In this document: positions 9,824 through 17,865 of the stretch, piece after piece
How positions within the stretch are numbered: the stretch's first letter is position 1
Layout of the letters: each line of letters starts with the position of its first letter
From: JAGGVT01 sp965369605
GTDB lineage: Bacteria; JAJVIF01; JAGGVT01
Assembly (NCBI GenBank): GCA_965369605.1
Contig: CBDURE010000006.1
Location: 1 to 54,359, forward strand
Reading direction: 5' to 3'
DNA length: 54,359 bases
The notes under the pieces: generated by a model
Database searches by the model: none
Told to the model about the DNA's origin: nothing
Seen by the model: only the letters and a program-made list of their open reading frames with translations
Made by a program: the position numbers and the translations under genes

Positions 9824-9900
9824 GACGGGAGCTTCGGCAGGCTTGGTGGAAAGAGAGGGGCTGACGCCCATTTTCCGGCAAGGGTGCCGAAGCTCCCGGG
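9824..9900 (-). repeat. 77-bp inverted-repeat element, right copy
   Basis: Reverse-complement partner of the element at 6298-6374, with the central block GAGGGGCTGACGCCC and the end CGAAGCTCCCGGG conserved. It lies 167 bp upstream of the SBBP lipoprotein start. A run of G (9898-9906) follows it. Confidence 0.85.
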
Positions 9901-9985
9901 GGGGGGTGACGACCATTCCGGCAAGGGTGCCGAAGCTCCCGGGTGGGCTGACGACCATTCTGGCAAGGGTGCCGAAGCTCCCGGG
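9859..9985 (+). repeat. Tandem ~42-bp repeats derived from the 77-bp element
   Basis: The right half of the 77-bp unit (CTGACG..CCATT..GGCAAGGGTGCCGAAGCTCCCGGG) is repeated three times, ending at 9900, 9943 and 9985, with only a few differences. Open frames through this block are repeat-derived and are not called as genes. Confidence 0.85.
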
Positions 9986-10053
9986 GTGGAGTCTTGTTTT
10001 GGATTAGCATTTCTTTCATTCTCACGTTACAATTACCGATAGCTTAAGTTGGA

Positions 10054-10097
10054 TTAAGACTATGCGAATATTGATTTAAGACTATGAGAATAATGAT
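10054..10097 (+). repeat. 22-bp tandem duplication across the trkA start
   Basis: Two adjacent 22-bp copies (10054-10075 and 10076-10097) differ at two positions. Each contains the sequence TTAAGACTATG. The second ATG starts trkA; the first opens a five-codon reading frame, ATG CGA ATA TTG ATT TAA (10062-10079), which mimics the trkA N-terminus and stops 4 bp before the true start. No good ribosome site precedes either ATG. Confidence 0.8.
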
Positions 10098-11430
10098 TAT
10101 AGGTGCTGGAGAGGTTGGGTATTACCTCTCAGAAAGATTTTCCGGTGAGGGGCATGACGTTGTCCTGATTGACCAGAACGATGAGAAACTGCGTCGCCTG
10201 GAGAAGGGGCTTGATGTCATGACCATTCGAGGCAATGGCGCATCCGCCCATATTCTCGAACAAGGCGGAATCGAACAAAGTGACCTTTTCATCGCTGTAA
10301 CGGATATCGATGAGGTCAACCTTGTGTCGTGCATGATAGCGCGTGAGTATGGTGTGGAACGGCGTGTCGCGCGTGTCAGAAACGAGGAGTTTTTCTCCGA
10401 AGGTGCGCCGTTGAACCAGCAACGCCTTGGATTGGACCTTCTGATTAACCCCGATATTGTCATGGCGGACGAGATCGTTCGCCTTACAGACCTCTCTGAA
10501 GCGTTTGGGGTTATTGAATTCGCGCAGGGACAGGTTGAACTTGTTGGATACAGGATTCAGAAGAAAAACCCGATTATCGGTAAAAGCCTTGTTCAACTGG
10601 GTAAAATGAAAGGCGATTTGGGATTAGTCATTGTCGCCATAGTCAGGGGAGAAGAGACTGTAATTCCTCGCGGTGATGACATTATCGCCGCTGATGACAG
10701 AATATTCGTGGTCGCTCGCAGAACTGACATTCACGCAATAGAAAAGTTGATGAATCTCAGGAGCCAGGCGCCCAAGAAGGTGTTTATCATTGGCGGAGGC
10801 CGTCTGGGATTAATTGTCGCGCGCCAGCTTGAAACAAGAAATATCGACATACGCCTTATGGAAATCGATGCCGATCGATGCCAAAAACTGTCAGAAGAGC
10901 TGGATAAAACCATCGTGCTTAACAGTGACGGCCTTCAAACGCATGAGATGGTCGAGGAGGGTGTGGGTGAAGCGGACCTGGTCATTTCAATTACCGGGAA
11001 CGATACAACAAACCTGCTTTCCAGTCTGCTGGCAAAACATCATGGCGCGAGAAAATGTATCACAAGAATTCAAAGGCATGATTTTGTGCCGCTCTTGTCC
11101 AAACTAGGCATTGATGTCGCTTTAAGTCCGAGAGTACTGGTCGCAAGGGCTATTCTTAAGTTTATTCGCCGTGGCGCAATTCTCTCCGTTGCAACTCTGC
11201 TGGAAACGGACAGCGAGGTGCTGGAACTTGTTGTTCCCGAGAAAAGTTCCGTTTGCGATATATTGTTAAAAGATCTCGACTTTCCCCAAAAAGCCAATAT
11301 CGGCGCGATAATTCGTAATGGCAAATCGATTGTGCCGACAGGCTCTAACAAGCTCAAATCCGGCGATAATATCATCGTTTTCGCGCTGAAAGGCGCTGTT
11401 AAGGATGTCGAGCGGTTCTTTAAAACATGA
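10084..11430 (+). CDS. trkA: Trk potassium uptake regulator TrkA
   Basis: 448-aa peripheral cytoplasmic subunit that binds NAD(H)/nucleotides and gates the TrkH potassium channel. Two tandem RCK units are visible: the first Rossmann fold begins GAGEVG (residues 7-12), the second begins VFIIGGGRLG near residue 232, and each is followed by a TrkA_C domain (around 140-220 and 365-447). The length equals that of typical duplicated TrkA. The gene overlaps trkH by 4 bp (ATGA), so the two are translationally coupled. The start codon lies in a tandem duplication and lacks an obvious ribosome site. Confidence 0.96.
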   Translation: MRIMIIGAGEVGYYLSERFSGEGHDVVLIDQNDEKLRRLEKGLDVMTIRGNGASAHILEQGGIEQSDLFIAVTDIDEVNLVSCMIAREYGVERRVARVRNEEFFSEGAPLNQQRLGLDLLINPDIVMADEIVRLTDLSEAFGVIEFAQGQVELVGYRIQKKNPIIGKSLVQLGKMKGDLGLVIVAIVRGEETVIPRGDDIIAADDRIFVVARRTDIHAIEKLMNLRSQAPKKVFIIGGGRLGLIVARQLETRNIDIRLMEIDADRCQKLSEELDKTIVLNSDGLQTHEMVEEGVGEADLVISITGNDTTNLLSSLLAKHHGARKCITRIQRHDFVPLLSKLGIDVALSPRVLVARAILKFIRRGAILSVATLLETDSEVLELVVPEKSSVCDILLKDLDFPQKANIGAIIRNGKSIVPTGSNKLKSGDNIIVFALKGAVKDVERFFKT

Positions 11431-12929
11431 AAGCCGGAACGGTATTTCACATAGTTGGCAAACTACTCCTCTTTTTATCGGTCTGTTTCCTTCTGCCGAT
11501 TCCATTCAGCATGTATTTCAACGATGGCCAGTCTGCTGTTTTCATTCTGTCTGCGACAATCACAGCAATAGCGGGCGGGATTCTCTCCTGGCTTTTTGTG
11601 CCTCAAGGAGAACTTGGCCATCGGGATGGTTTCGCGGTTGTAACATTCGGATGGTTGGCACTGGCTTTATTCGGCGCGCTTCCATATCAACTGTCTCATG
11701 ATATTTGCTTCCTTGATTGTTTTTTTGAATCGATGTCCGGATTCACCACAACCGGTTCGACAATTATTGACAAAGTTGAGGTTCTCGCTCCGAGCTTGCT
11801 TTTCTGGCGTTCGATGACCCAATGGATGGGCGGAATGGGGATAATCGTACTGTCAATCGCGATTCTCCCAATGCTCGGTGTAGGTGGAATGCAGCTTTTC
11901 AAAGCAGAGGTGCCGGGCCCGACAAAAGATCGCCTCACACCAAGAATTGCAAATACCGCTAAAATCCTGTGGGAAATATATGCGCTTCTTACAGTCGCTG
12001 AGATGCTTCTTTTGATTTTCGGCGGAATGACATTCTTTGATGCTATCTGCCATTCACTTACCACGATGGCTACCGGTGGATTCTCAACAAGAACAGCCAG
12101 TATCGCATATTATGATTCAGTTTGGGTAGATGGTGTCATCACGCTTTTCATGTTCCTCGCGGGAGTGAATTTCGCCCTTCACTTTCATGGCCTTCATGGC
12201 CGGGTTCGTGAATATCTTAAAAGCGAGGAGTTCAGAGTTTATCTGTATATAATCTCCTTTGTTACAGTTCTGATAATGATTATCAACCGCGTAGGCGGAA
12301 TATATCCCGGACTGTTCGAGAATTTCCGCTATTCCATATTTCAGGTCATTGCATTACAAACAACCACTGGATTCTGCACGGCTGATTTCGATTCCTGGCC
12401 GCAAATCGCGCGACTGACACTTGTTATCATTATGTTTTTCGGCGGATGCGCCGGTTCTACCGGAGGCGGCATGAAAGTCGCCCGCATCCTCCTTTTGTGG
12501 AAATATCTTAAACTTCAAATGACACAGCTTGTTCATCCAAGGGCGGTGCAGATTCTCAAACTTCAGGGACAGAAAGTTCCCGCGGAAGTAATGCAGTCCA
12601 TCCTCGGATTTTTCTTCCTTTATATTCTGATTTTCATCGTTGCCAGCCTCGCAATCGCCGCCGAGGGGCTTGATTTGGTAACAGCGACCAGCGCCGTGAT
12701 AGCGACTCTCAACAATATCGGGCCGGGACTAGCTAAAGTCGGAGCGACGTGTAATTTCGCTCACCTGTCAAATCTATCCAAAATGATTCTCATTTTCTGC
12801 ATGCTGGTCGGACGGCTTGAGTTATATACGGTTGTTATACTTCTAACGCCGGCATACTGGAAAGAAAGCAAGAAACCTCTGTTCAGATGGCAGCATGTTG
12901 ATAGTGAGCAGAACGGTAAAGTGAATTAG
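11427..12929 (+). CDS. trkH: Trk potassium transporter membrane subunit TrkH
   Basis: 500-aa integral membrane K+ channel-like subunit of the Trk system, with about ten or more hydrophobic segments and the repeated pore-loop signatures of the SKT superfamily (MSGFTTTGST near residue 108, TMATGGFSTR near 213, TTTGFC near 311, TLNNIGPGL near 430). Those four Gly-containing loops form the selectivity filter in the family. It starts inside the trkA stop codon. A long inverted-repeat element follows the stop by 3 bp and may end the transcript or protect it. Confidence 0.96.
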   Translation: MKAGTVFHIVGKLLLFLSVCFLLPIPFSMYFNDGQSAVFILSATITAIAGGILSWLFVPQGELGHRDGFAVVTFGWLALALFGALPYQLSHDICFLDCFFESMSGFTTTGSTIIDKVEVLAPSLLFWRSMTQWMGGMGIIVLSIAILPMLGVGGMQLFKAEVPGPTKDRLTPRIANTAKILWEIYALLTVAEMLLLIFGGMTFFDAICHSLTTMATGGFSTRTASIAYYDSVWVDGVITLFMFLAGVNFALHFHGLHGRVREYLKSEEFRVYLYIISFVTVLIMIINRVGGIYPGLFENFRYSIFQVIALQTTTGFCTADFDSWPQIARLTLVIIMFFGGCAGSTGGGMKVARILLLWKYLKLQMTQLVHPRAVQILKLQGQKVPAEVMQSILGFFFLYILIFIVASLAIAAEGLDLVTATSAVIATLNNIGPGLAKVGATCNFAHLSNLSKMILIFCMLVGRLELYTVVILLTPAYWKESKKPLFRWQHVDSEQNGKVN

Positions 12930-12932
12930 CCA

Positions 12933-13185
12933 AACCTGAGAGCGCTGGTCTCTGGGGCTTGTTGAACAAGGGGCAGGTTTTAATGTAACCTGGAATGCCT
13001 TTATTAAAAAGAGTGAATCAATTATACAAAGTTCGCAGGCATTCCGGGGAGGTGGCTAGATACGCGGGACCCCGGCATGCCTGCGAGGATTGTCGGGTTT
13101 GATTCACATTTTCATATAAAGGCATGACGGGTTACGGGAAAAATAGGCTTTTACAACAGCCCCCAGAGACCATCGCTCACAGGTT
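12933..13185. mobile_element. MITE-like element with 32-bp terminal inverted repeats
   Basis: Ends 12933-12964 and 13154-13185 are inverted repeats matching at 28 of 32 positions (core GGTCTCTGGGG). Complementarity continues inward in blocks: TGGAATGCCTTTAT with ATAAAGGCATG, GTGAATCAA with TTGATTCAC, and CGCAGGCAT with ATGCCTGCG around the centre. The whole 253 bp can fold into one long imperfect hairpin. There is no transposase, so if mobile it would be non-autonomous. The start of a probable second copy lies at the right edge of the window (from about 54286). Confidence 0.8.
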
Positions 13186-13335
13186 CAGCATTAAACTGTA
13201 ACCGGGAAATGCGTGAGACAGCCTTGTACGCATGTCCTTGTCCGCATACCCAACATTTCTATCCGTAATCCCATAATTTATGCTAAACTATTCAAATATA
13301 ATATTAATCTTCCACAAAATCCGGAGGTCAGAACC
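13186..13335 (+). other. Leader region of the DUF3795 gene
   Basis: About 150 bp between the inverted-repeat element and the DUF3795 start, A/T-rich towards the gene. CCGGAGGT at 13321-13328 is a strong ribosome site and fixes the ATG at 13336. No clear promoter boxes are called. Confidence 0.4.
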
Positions 13336-13680
13336 ATGGACAGAATGATAGCCTGTTGCGGAATTTCATGTAACGAATGTCCCGCTTTACTCGCAACGAG
13401 AAATCGCGATGATGAAGCTCGCGTCAAAATCGCAGAGGAGTGGTCTAAGGCATACGATGCTGATCTCAAACCCGAGGATATAAACTGCAAGGGATGCCTT
13501 TCAGCAGTCGAACCGCTTTTTCAGTATTGCAAAGTATGTGAAATTCGGAAATGCACACATGAGAAGCACATCCTCAACTGCGCCTATTGCAGCGATTACG
13601 CCTGCGAGAAATTAGAGAAATTTTTTGCGATTGCACCTGAAGCTAAAATCGCTCTGGATGTAATCCGGGAAAGTTTATGA
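13336..13680 (+). CDS. DUF3795 cysteine-rich protein
   Basis: 114-aa small cytoplasmic protein with about a dozen cysteines arranged in pairs or near-pairs: ACCGISCNECP at the N-terminus, CKGC in the middle, then C-x-x-C, C-x-x-x-x-x-x-x-x-C-A-Y-C and YAC. This matches the DUF3795 family, thought to bind metal (probably zinc), function unknown. The ATG at 13336 is preferred over an in-frame upstream start at 13213 because of the CCGGAGGT ribosome site 8 bp upstream and because family members begin right before the first Cys cluster. It converges on the HEAT-repeat gene 25 bp downstream. Confidence 0.85.
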   Translation: MDRMIACCGISCNECPALLATRNRDDEARVKIAEEWSKAYDADLKPEDINCKGCLSAVEPLFQYCKVCEIRKCTHEKHILNCAYCSDYACEKLEKFFAIAPEAKIALDVIRESL

Positions 13681-13705
13681 TTTTACAATTCCGTTGATAC
13701 CAGCA

Positions 13706-16582
13706 TTACTTCTTTGCCGCATTTTCGTTTCTTTGCTCGATATACTTTATTATTTGATTGATTCTTTCACGCTTGTCATCATCCAGCCGATTAAGAATCT
13801 GTTTAAGCGCTGGAACAGCATCTTTCAACTCAATAGCTCTTGCAGTGAAAGTATTAACTGCCTTTGACCACACATTATCATTTCCATGTTCAATGAAACC
13901 GACGAGTTTTTCAATCAATTTGCTGTAATCGTCAGTGAGCAACATGTATTTATCAGCGACAATTGTCATTAACATTCCGTCATCCAGCTCAAGAAAATCA
14001 AGCAGGAATTCAGGATCAACTTTGGTTTTACTGTCCATTCGCATTATGATGCTAAACAGCGTGCCGGAAACACTCCCTTTCTTAACCCTGTCATATCCGT
14101 AATTCGCGCTTGAGCGCTTATCATCCTCCACCAGATTTTTTAAGGCTGGAAGAAACTGAACAGAATGTGATCCCCAGGATGAAATAATACCCAGCGCTTT
14201 CTCGCAGCAGTCCTTGTTCCGAGTCTCAATCATTTTGATAACAAATGGAATTGTTACCTCGTCATCAGGCCCGTACGCATCAACAATTCGCCTTATCGAT
14301 CCCAGCGCTTTATCTTGCAATGAATAGTTTCCGCTCTTTCCTATTTCCAATAACGCCGGCAGTGCGGAAATCGCGTTCCTTCCCAGATTCGCAATTTCGC
14401 TGATTGCGTTTTCACGGTATTTTGAATCCTTGTCCTGCATGATTTTAACCAGTTTGCCTGTAATCTTTTCATAATCGCAATCGTGAGAAATTAAGACTCC
14501 GATTACATCTTTGACCAAAGCGGAGTCCCTGCTTTCCAGAAGATTCAGGAAAACGGGGATGTCTATTTCTGTGTTCGGATATGTTGATTCCACAATTTTC
14601 TTGATCTGGTAATATGATGAGCTGCGATGCGATTTGTCTTTTAGCATATACCTGTGAAGAGCCGGCAAAGCGGGTAATGCCTTGTTTCCCATCTTGCCTA
14701 TTGTGCTGAATATTTGACCGCGTGTCTGGTCGTCAGAAGTGTCAGCCTTAATGAGCAATTGAGCGATTATACTGTCATAATCCTCAAAACGATTAATTAT
14801 CTCTTTGGAAACGTTATTAGTTATGTAGAAATCCCCAAGTTCCATAACCTTGAAAAGGTCTTCTTTATTAACTTTCTGGTTGTGCTTTAATGTTTTTAAT
14901 ATTGTTCGTATTGCTAGAATCGTATTGGTTTTTATTGTCTCGTTGTCTCTGTTATGTGCATCCGCAAGAACACCGATGGCGTTTATTGATTTCTCTTTCA
15001 AATATCCAAGTTGGCTGATAGCGTTCAGGCAGATTTTGTCGTTTTTACTGTTAACAAGTTCAATAAGTTTATTAACAACAATTTCAGGATCATCGTCGAT
15101 TTTAAGAATCACCTCTCTGGCTTGTTTTACGGCTTCGCTGTCTTCGCTTTCCATCATAGCCAGCAGCGCTGGCACAGCCGATGTGACATCCCGAGTTTCA
15201 TTCCACGCCCCCCCATACTTAAGCATGTTAGCTGCCTTGATTGGTACCTCTTTTGGATAATTGGTATTTAGAAGTTCAATTATCGATGGAAGAACCTCCT
15301 CAAACATCCCCTTCTTACTGATTAACGTTGAACATAATTCGTATTTTAGTTCATTATCGATGTTTCCCTTTTTCAGAATTTCAAGCAGGTAATCAGCGAT
15401 TTCCGGCGCGAATGACTTGCCTCTGAAATAGCTTATCGCGTCATTACGCTCATCGGGGTTACTGCTTGTGAGATTCTGTTTCATCATATCCAGGATGTCA
15501 TCGGATGAACCGCCGAGAGCGACAAAAAGCGTCCTTGCCTGGCTTCGTATTGATTTATCCTCGCTTTCCAGAAGTTCCTTAATAAATGGAATGAGCTCGC
15601 TGCCGTCTTTGCCAATAGTACGAAGTGCACTAAAAGTATCATTCGTTTGTTTTTCCTTGAATTTGTCAATGATAAATCGTACCTGTTTTTCGCGTTCGTG
15701 ATCACGGCGATAAAGCATTTGTGATGCTAAAAGCTGCACTGATTCATCCTTGTGATGCAGATATTTGTAAAGTAAGGAAATAACTTCCGGTGGAGATTGT
15801 TTATTATATCCAAGAATACTGATTATTTTTTTCAATAATGCATTGGATTCATCGCTTTTATCAGGATTCTTCAGCATCGCGATGAGTCTGGGAACAGAAC
15901 CGGAGATGTCATCGCAGGAATGAAGCAGTCCAATCGCTGTTTGACGGTCGCTTATTGATTCGGAATCAAGCAGCCTGTTGCAGTATCCAATAATATCAAA
16001 ACCCCAATCGTCATTTCTATAACATTGCCTTTTGATAATTTCATAATCAGTTTTATAAATCGGTATATTTTCATCATGAATAATTGTATCAAGCGTAGCG
16101 CACATTTCTGCAGTGGGCTTGTTTTGATGATTATTTATGTAATTCTGAAAGCATAGAATCTGGAAACGAATACGGGGAGAACCGGTTTCAAGCGCATGGT
16201 TGATAGCCTCAGTCGCCTCAGTCGCCTCCTCCTTTTTCAATCTGTGAGCGCCATAAACTCTTATTCTGAGAGCGCCATCAACCGCAGATCGAACATAAAA
16301 TGACTCATGCTCATAAAACCCAAGAACGATACTGGTATCAACATCGTCAAAAACCGATGATAAGTACCTCATTCCAGTGAGTTTCATCATTTCCAAATAG
16401 TCTGGCTTTGGATTGCCCGGAACAAGAATGATGTCGAGTAATTCATTAATCTTCGCTATCTGTTCCTCTGGAGTCTTACCTTTCATATCCATATCCATTG
16501 TGGGACCAGAGTATGCGGCGTATGAAATGGAAAAGGTAACAAGCAGAAAAAGGGCAGCTAAACAAGTGATGAGTTTATTCAT
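13706..16582 (-). CDS. Secreted HEAT-repeat protein
   Basis: 958 aa. A signal peptide (hydrophobic ~6-20, then SISYA before AYSG) sends it across the inner membrane; there is no lipobox. The rest is a continuous array of ~40-residue helical pairs of the HEAT/PBS-lyase type, recognisable from repeated patterns such as A-I-S-x-L-G-x-L and ALPALPALH...SALPALLEI. These proteins serve as protein-binding scaffolds; the partner is unknown. ATG at 16582 has an AAGGTGA ribosome site. A perfect TATAAT lies upstream on the minus strand, divergent from the TcmP promoter. The secreted location is unusual for a HEAT protein this long. Confidence 0.85.
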   Translation of the reverse strand: MNKLITCLAALFLLVTFSISYAAYSGPTMDMDMKGKTPEEQIAKINELLDIILVPGNPKPDYLEMMKLTGMRYLSSVFDDVDTSIVLGFYEHESFYVRSAVDGALRIRVYGAHRLKKEEATEATEAINHALETGSPRIRFQILCFQNYINNHQNKPTAEMCATLDTIIHDENIPIYKTDYEIIKRQCYRNDDWGFDIIGYCNRLLDSESISDRQTAIGLLHSCDDISGSVPRLIAMLKNPDKSDESNALLKKIISILGYNKQSPPEVISLLYKYLHHKDESVQLLASQMLYRRDHEREKQVRFIIDKFKEKQTNDTFSALRTIGKDGSELIPFIKELLESEDKSIRSQARTLFVALGGSSDDILDMMKQNLTSSNPDERNDAISYFRGKSFAPEIADYLLEILKKGNIDNELKYELCSTLISKKGMFEEVLPSIIELLNTNYPKEVPIKAANMLKYGGAWNETRDVTSAVPALLAMMESEDSEAVKQAREVILKIDDDPEIVVNKLIELVNSKNDKICLNAISQLGYLKEKSINAIGVLADAHNRDNETIKTNTILAIRTILKTLKHNQKVNKEDLFKVMELGDFYITNNVSKEIINRFEDYDSIIAQLLIKADTSDDQTRGQIFSTIGKMGNKALPALPALHRYMLKDKSHRSSSYYQIKKIVESTYPNTEIDIPVFLNLLESRDSALVKDVIGVLISHDCDYEKITGKLVKIMQDKDSKYRENAISEIANLGRNAISALPALLEIGKSGNYSLQDKALGSIRRIVDAYGPDDEVTIPFVIKMIETRNKDCCEKALGIISSWGSHSVQFLPALKNLVEDDKRSSANYGYDRVKKGSVSGTLFSIIMRMDSKTKVDPEFLLDFLELDDGMLMTIVADKYMLLTDDYSKLIEKLVGFIEHGNDNVWSKAVNTFTARAIELKDAVPALKQILNRLDDDKRERINQIIKYIEQRNENAAKK

Positions 16583-16625
16583 GATTGAGTCACCTTACTG
16601 ATTGGTGGTTAATTAATCACTCTTA

Positions 16626-16631
16626 ATTATA
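16626..16631 (-). promoter_or_regulatory. Possible -10 box for the HEAT-repeat gene
   Basis: A perfect TATAAT on the minus strand (ATTATA on plus), 44 bp before the ATG. The -35 position 17 bp further up is only a poor TTCTCT, so this is a tentative call. Confidence 0.4.
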
Positions 16632-16679
16632 CAATGTGATTGTTGGGGAGAGAAATGCCAGATCGGGACTGCTAAACAT

Positions 16680-16708
16680 TTGACAAGTGTCCTTTAATAG
16701 TATAAAAT
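16680..16708 (+). promoter_or_regulatory. Sigma-70-type promoter of the TcmP-DUF5131 operon
   Basis: TTGACA at 16680-16685 and TAAAAT at 16703-16708, 17 bp apart. Transcription would start near 16715, leaving a ~30-nt leader with the ribosome site AAGGATGG before the ATG at 16744. An in-frame GTG at 16687 lies between the two boxes and so cannot be the start. Confidence 0.65.
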
Positions 16709-16743
16709 CATTTAGAGATAGATTACTAAAAGGATGGTGCAAG

Positions 16744-17862
16744 ATGAGAAACAAGTTCTTTGAAGAGAGTCTTGAGCAATCGATAATTAAAGCAGAGATT
16801 GTATCCAAATATTTTTGGGCATGGGCGAAAGTTATTTTAGGCGCAAAAAAGAAGTTTCATGGGGTTTCTTCTGCATGCATAGCATATATTGATTTGTTTG
16901 CAGGACCGGGACGATACAAGGATGGCGCATCCTCAACGCCAATAAAAATCCTTGAGACGGCAATTGAAGATCCTGAGATTAGAGATTCACTTGTTACAAT
17001 TTTCAATGATAAAGATCCTGATAACGTTAAATCTCTCCAAACCGAAATAAGCAAAATTCCTGAAATTAAATTACTTAAACACAAACCAATCATTATGAAC
17101 GAGGAAGTTGGCGAGGAAATCATAAAGCTCTTTGAAGAACATAAGCTGATACCATCTTTGTGTTTTATTGATCCTTGGGGGTACAAAGGGCTTTCATTAC
17201 AATTGATAGATTCAGTTTTAAAGGATTGGGGATGCGATTGTATTTTCTTTTTTAATTATAATCGTATAAATATGGGGCTATCCAATTCTCTAGTAAAGGA
17301 ACATATGAATTTACTGTTCGGTGAAGAAAGAGCTTTAAAATTGCGCATAAAACTGGAGAAAATGAATCCCTCAGAAAGAGAATTAGAAATTGTCAATGAG
17401 TTATCATTAGCATTAAAGGAAACTAAAGCTAATTTTGTCCTCCCTTTTTGTTTTAAGAATGAAAGTGGAACACGCTCAATTCACCACTTGTTTTTTACTT
17501 CAAAGGATGTGAAAGGATATGAAATCATGAAAGAAATAATGGCTAAGTACTCTTCAACACATGAGCAAGGTGTTCCAAGTTTTACTTACAATCAAGCTGA
17601 TGAAAGATATCCTTTTCTTTTCGAACTAAATCGACCGTTAGATGATCTTGCTGATATGCTATTAGATAAATTTGCTGGCAAAGAAATGCCTATGAAAGCA
17701 ATTTATGAAGCGCATCATATTGGCCGACGATATATTAAGAAAAATTACAAGAGCGTACTAACCAAATTGGAAAGTGAAGGAAAAGTCACTACTGACAAAC
17801 CAGAAAGGAGAAAAGATACTTTTAGTGATACAATAATGGTCAATTTTCCACCAAAGAGGTGA
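16744..17862 (+). CDS. tcmP: Three-Cys-motif partner protein TcmP
   Basis: 372 aa. Resembles the TcmP family, which occurs beside DUF5131 (Gp37/Gp68) proteins, as here. The N-terminal half looks like a class I methyltransferase Rossmann fold: D50-L-F-A-G-P-G56 corresponds to the SAM-binding motif I and F141-I-D-P-W-G-Y to motif IV. The C-terminal ~90 residues (EMPMKAIYEAHHIGRRYIKK... to the end) look like a winged helix, suggesting nucleic-acid binding. Substrate unknown. The start is the ATG after AAGGATGG, downstream of a strong promoter. The gene is A/T-richer than its neighbours, consistent with an acquired accessory locus. It is followed after 3 bp by the DUF5131 gene. Confidence 0.85.
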   Translation: MRNKFFEESLEQSIIKAEIVSKYFWAWAKVILGAKKKFHGVSSACIAYIDLFAGPGRYKDGASSTPIKILETAIEDPEIRDSLVTIFNDKDPDNVKSLQTEISKIPEIKLLKHKPIIMNEEVGEEIIKLFEEHKLIPSLCFIDPWGYKGLSLQLIDSVLKDWGCDCIFFFNYNRINMGLSNSLVKEHMNLLFGEERALKLRIKLEKMNPSERELEIVNELSLALKETKANFVLPFCFKNESGTRSIHHLFFTSKDVKGYEIMKEIMAKYSSTHEQGVPSFTYNQADERYPFLFELNRPLDDLADMLLDKFAGKEMPMKAIYEAHHIGRRYIKKNYKSVLTKLESEGKVTTDKPERRKDTFSDTIMVNFPPKR

Positions 17863-17865
17863 GAT

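Noticed and set aside
9706..10042. Open frames on both strands through the 77-bp-derived repeats
   Set aside because: They are made of tandem repeat DNA, overlap one another in several frames and lack ribosome sites.
16687..16743. Upstream GTG start for TcmP
   Set aside because: It lies between the -35 and -10 boxes of the likely promoter; the ATG at 16744 has a ribosome site.
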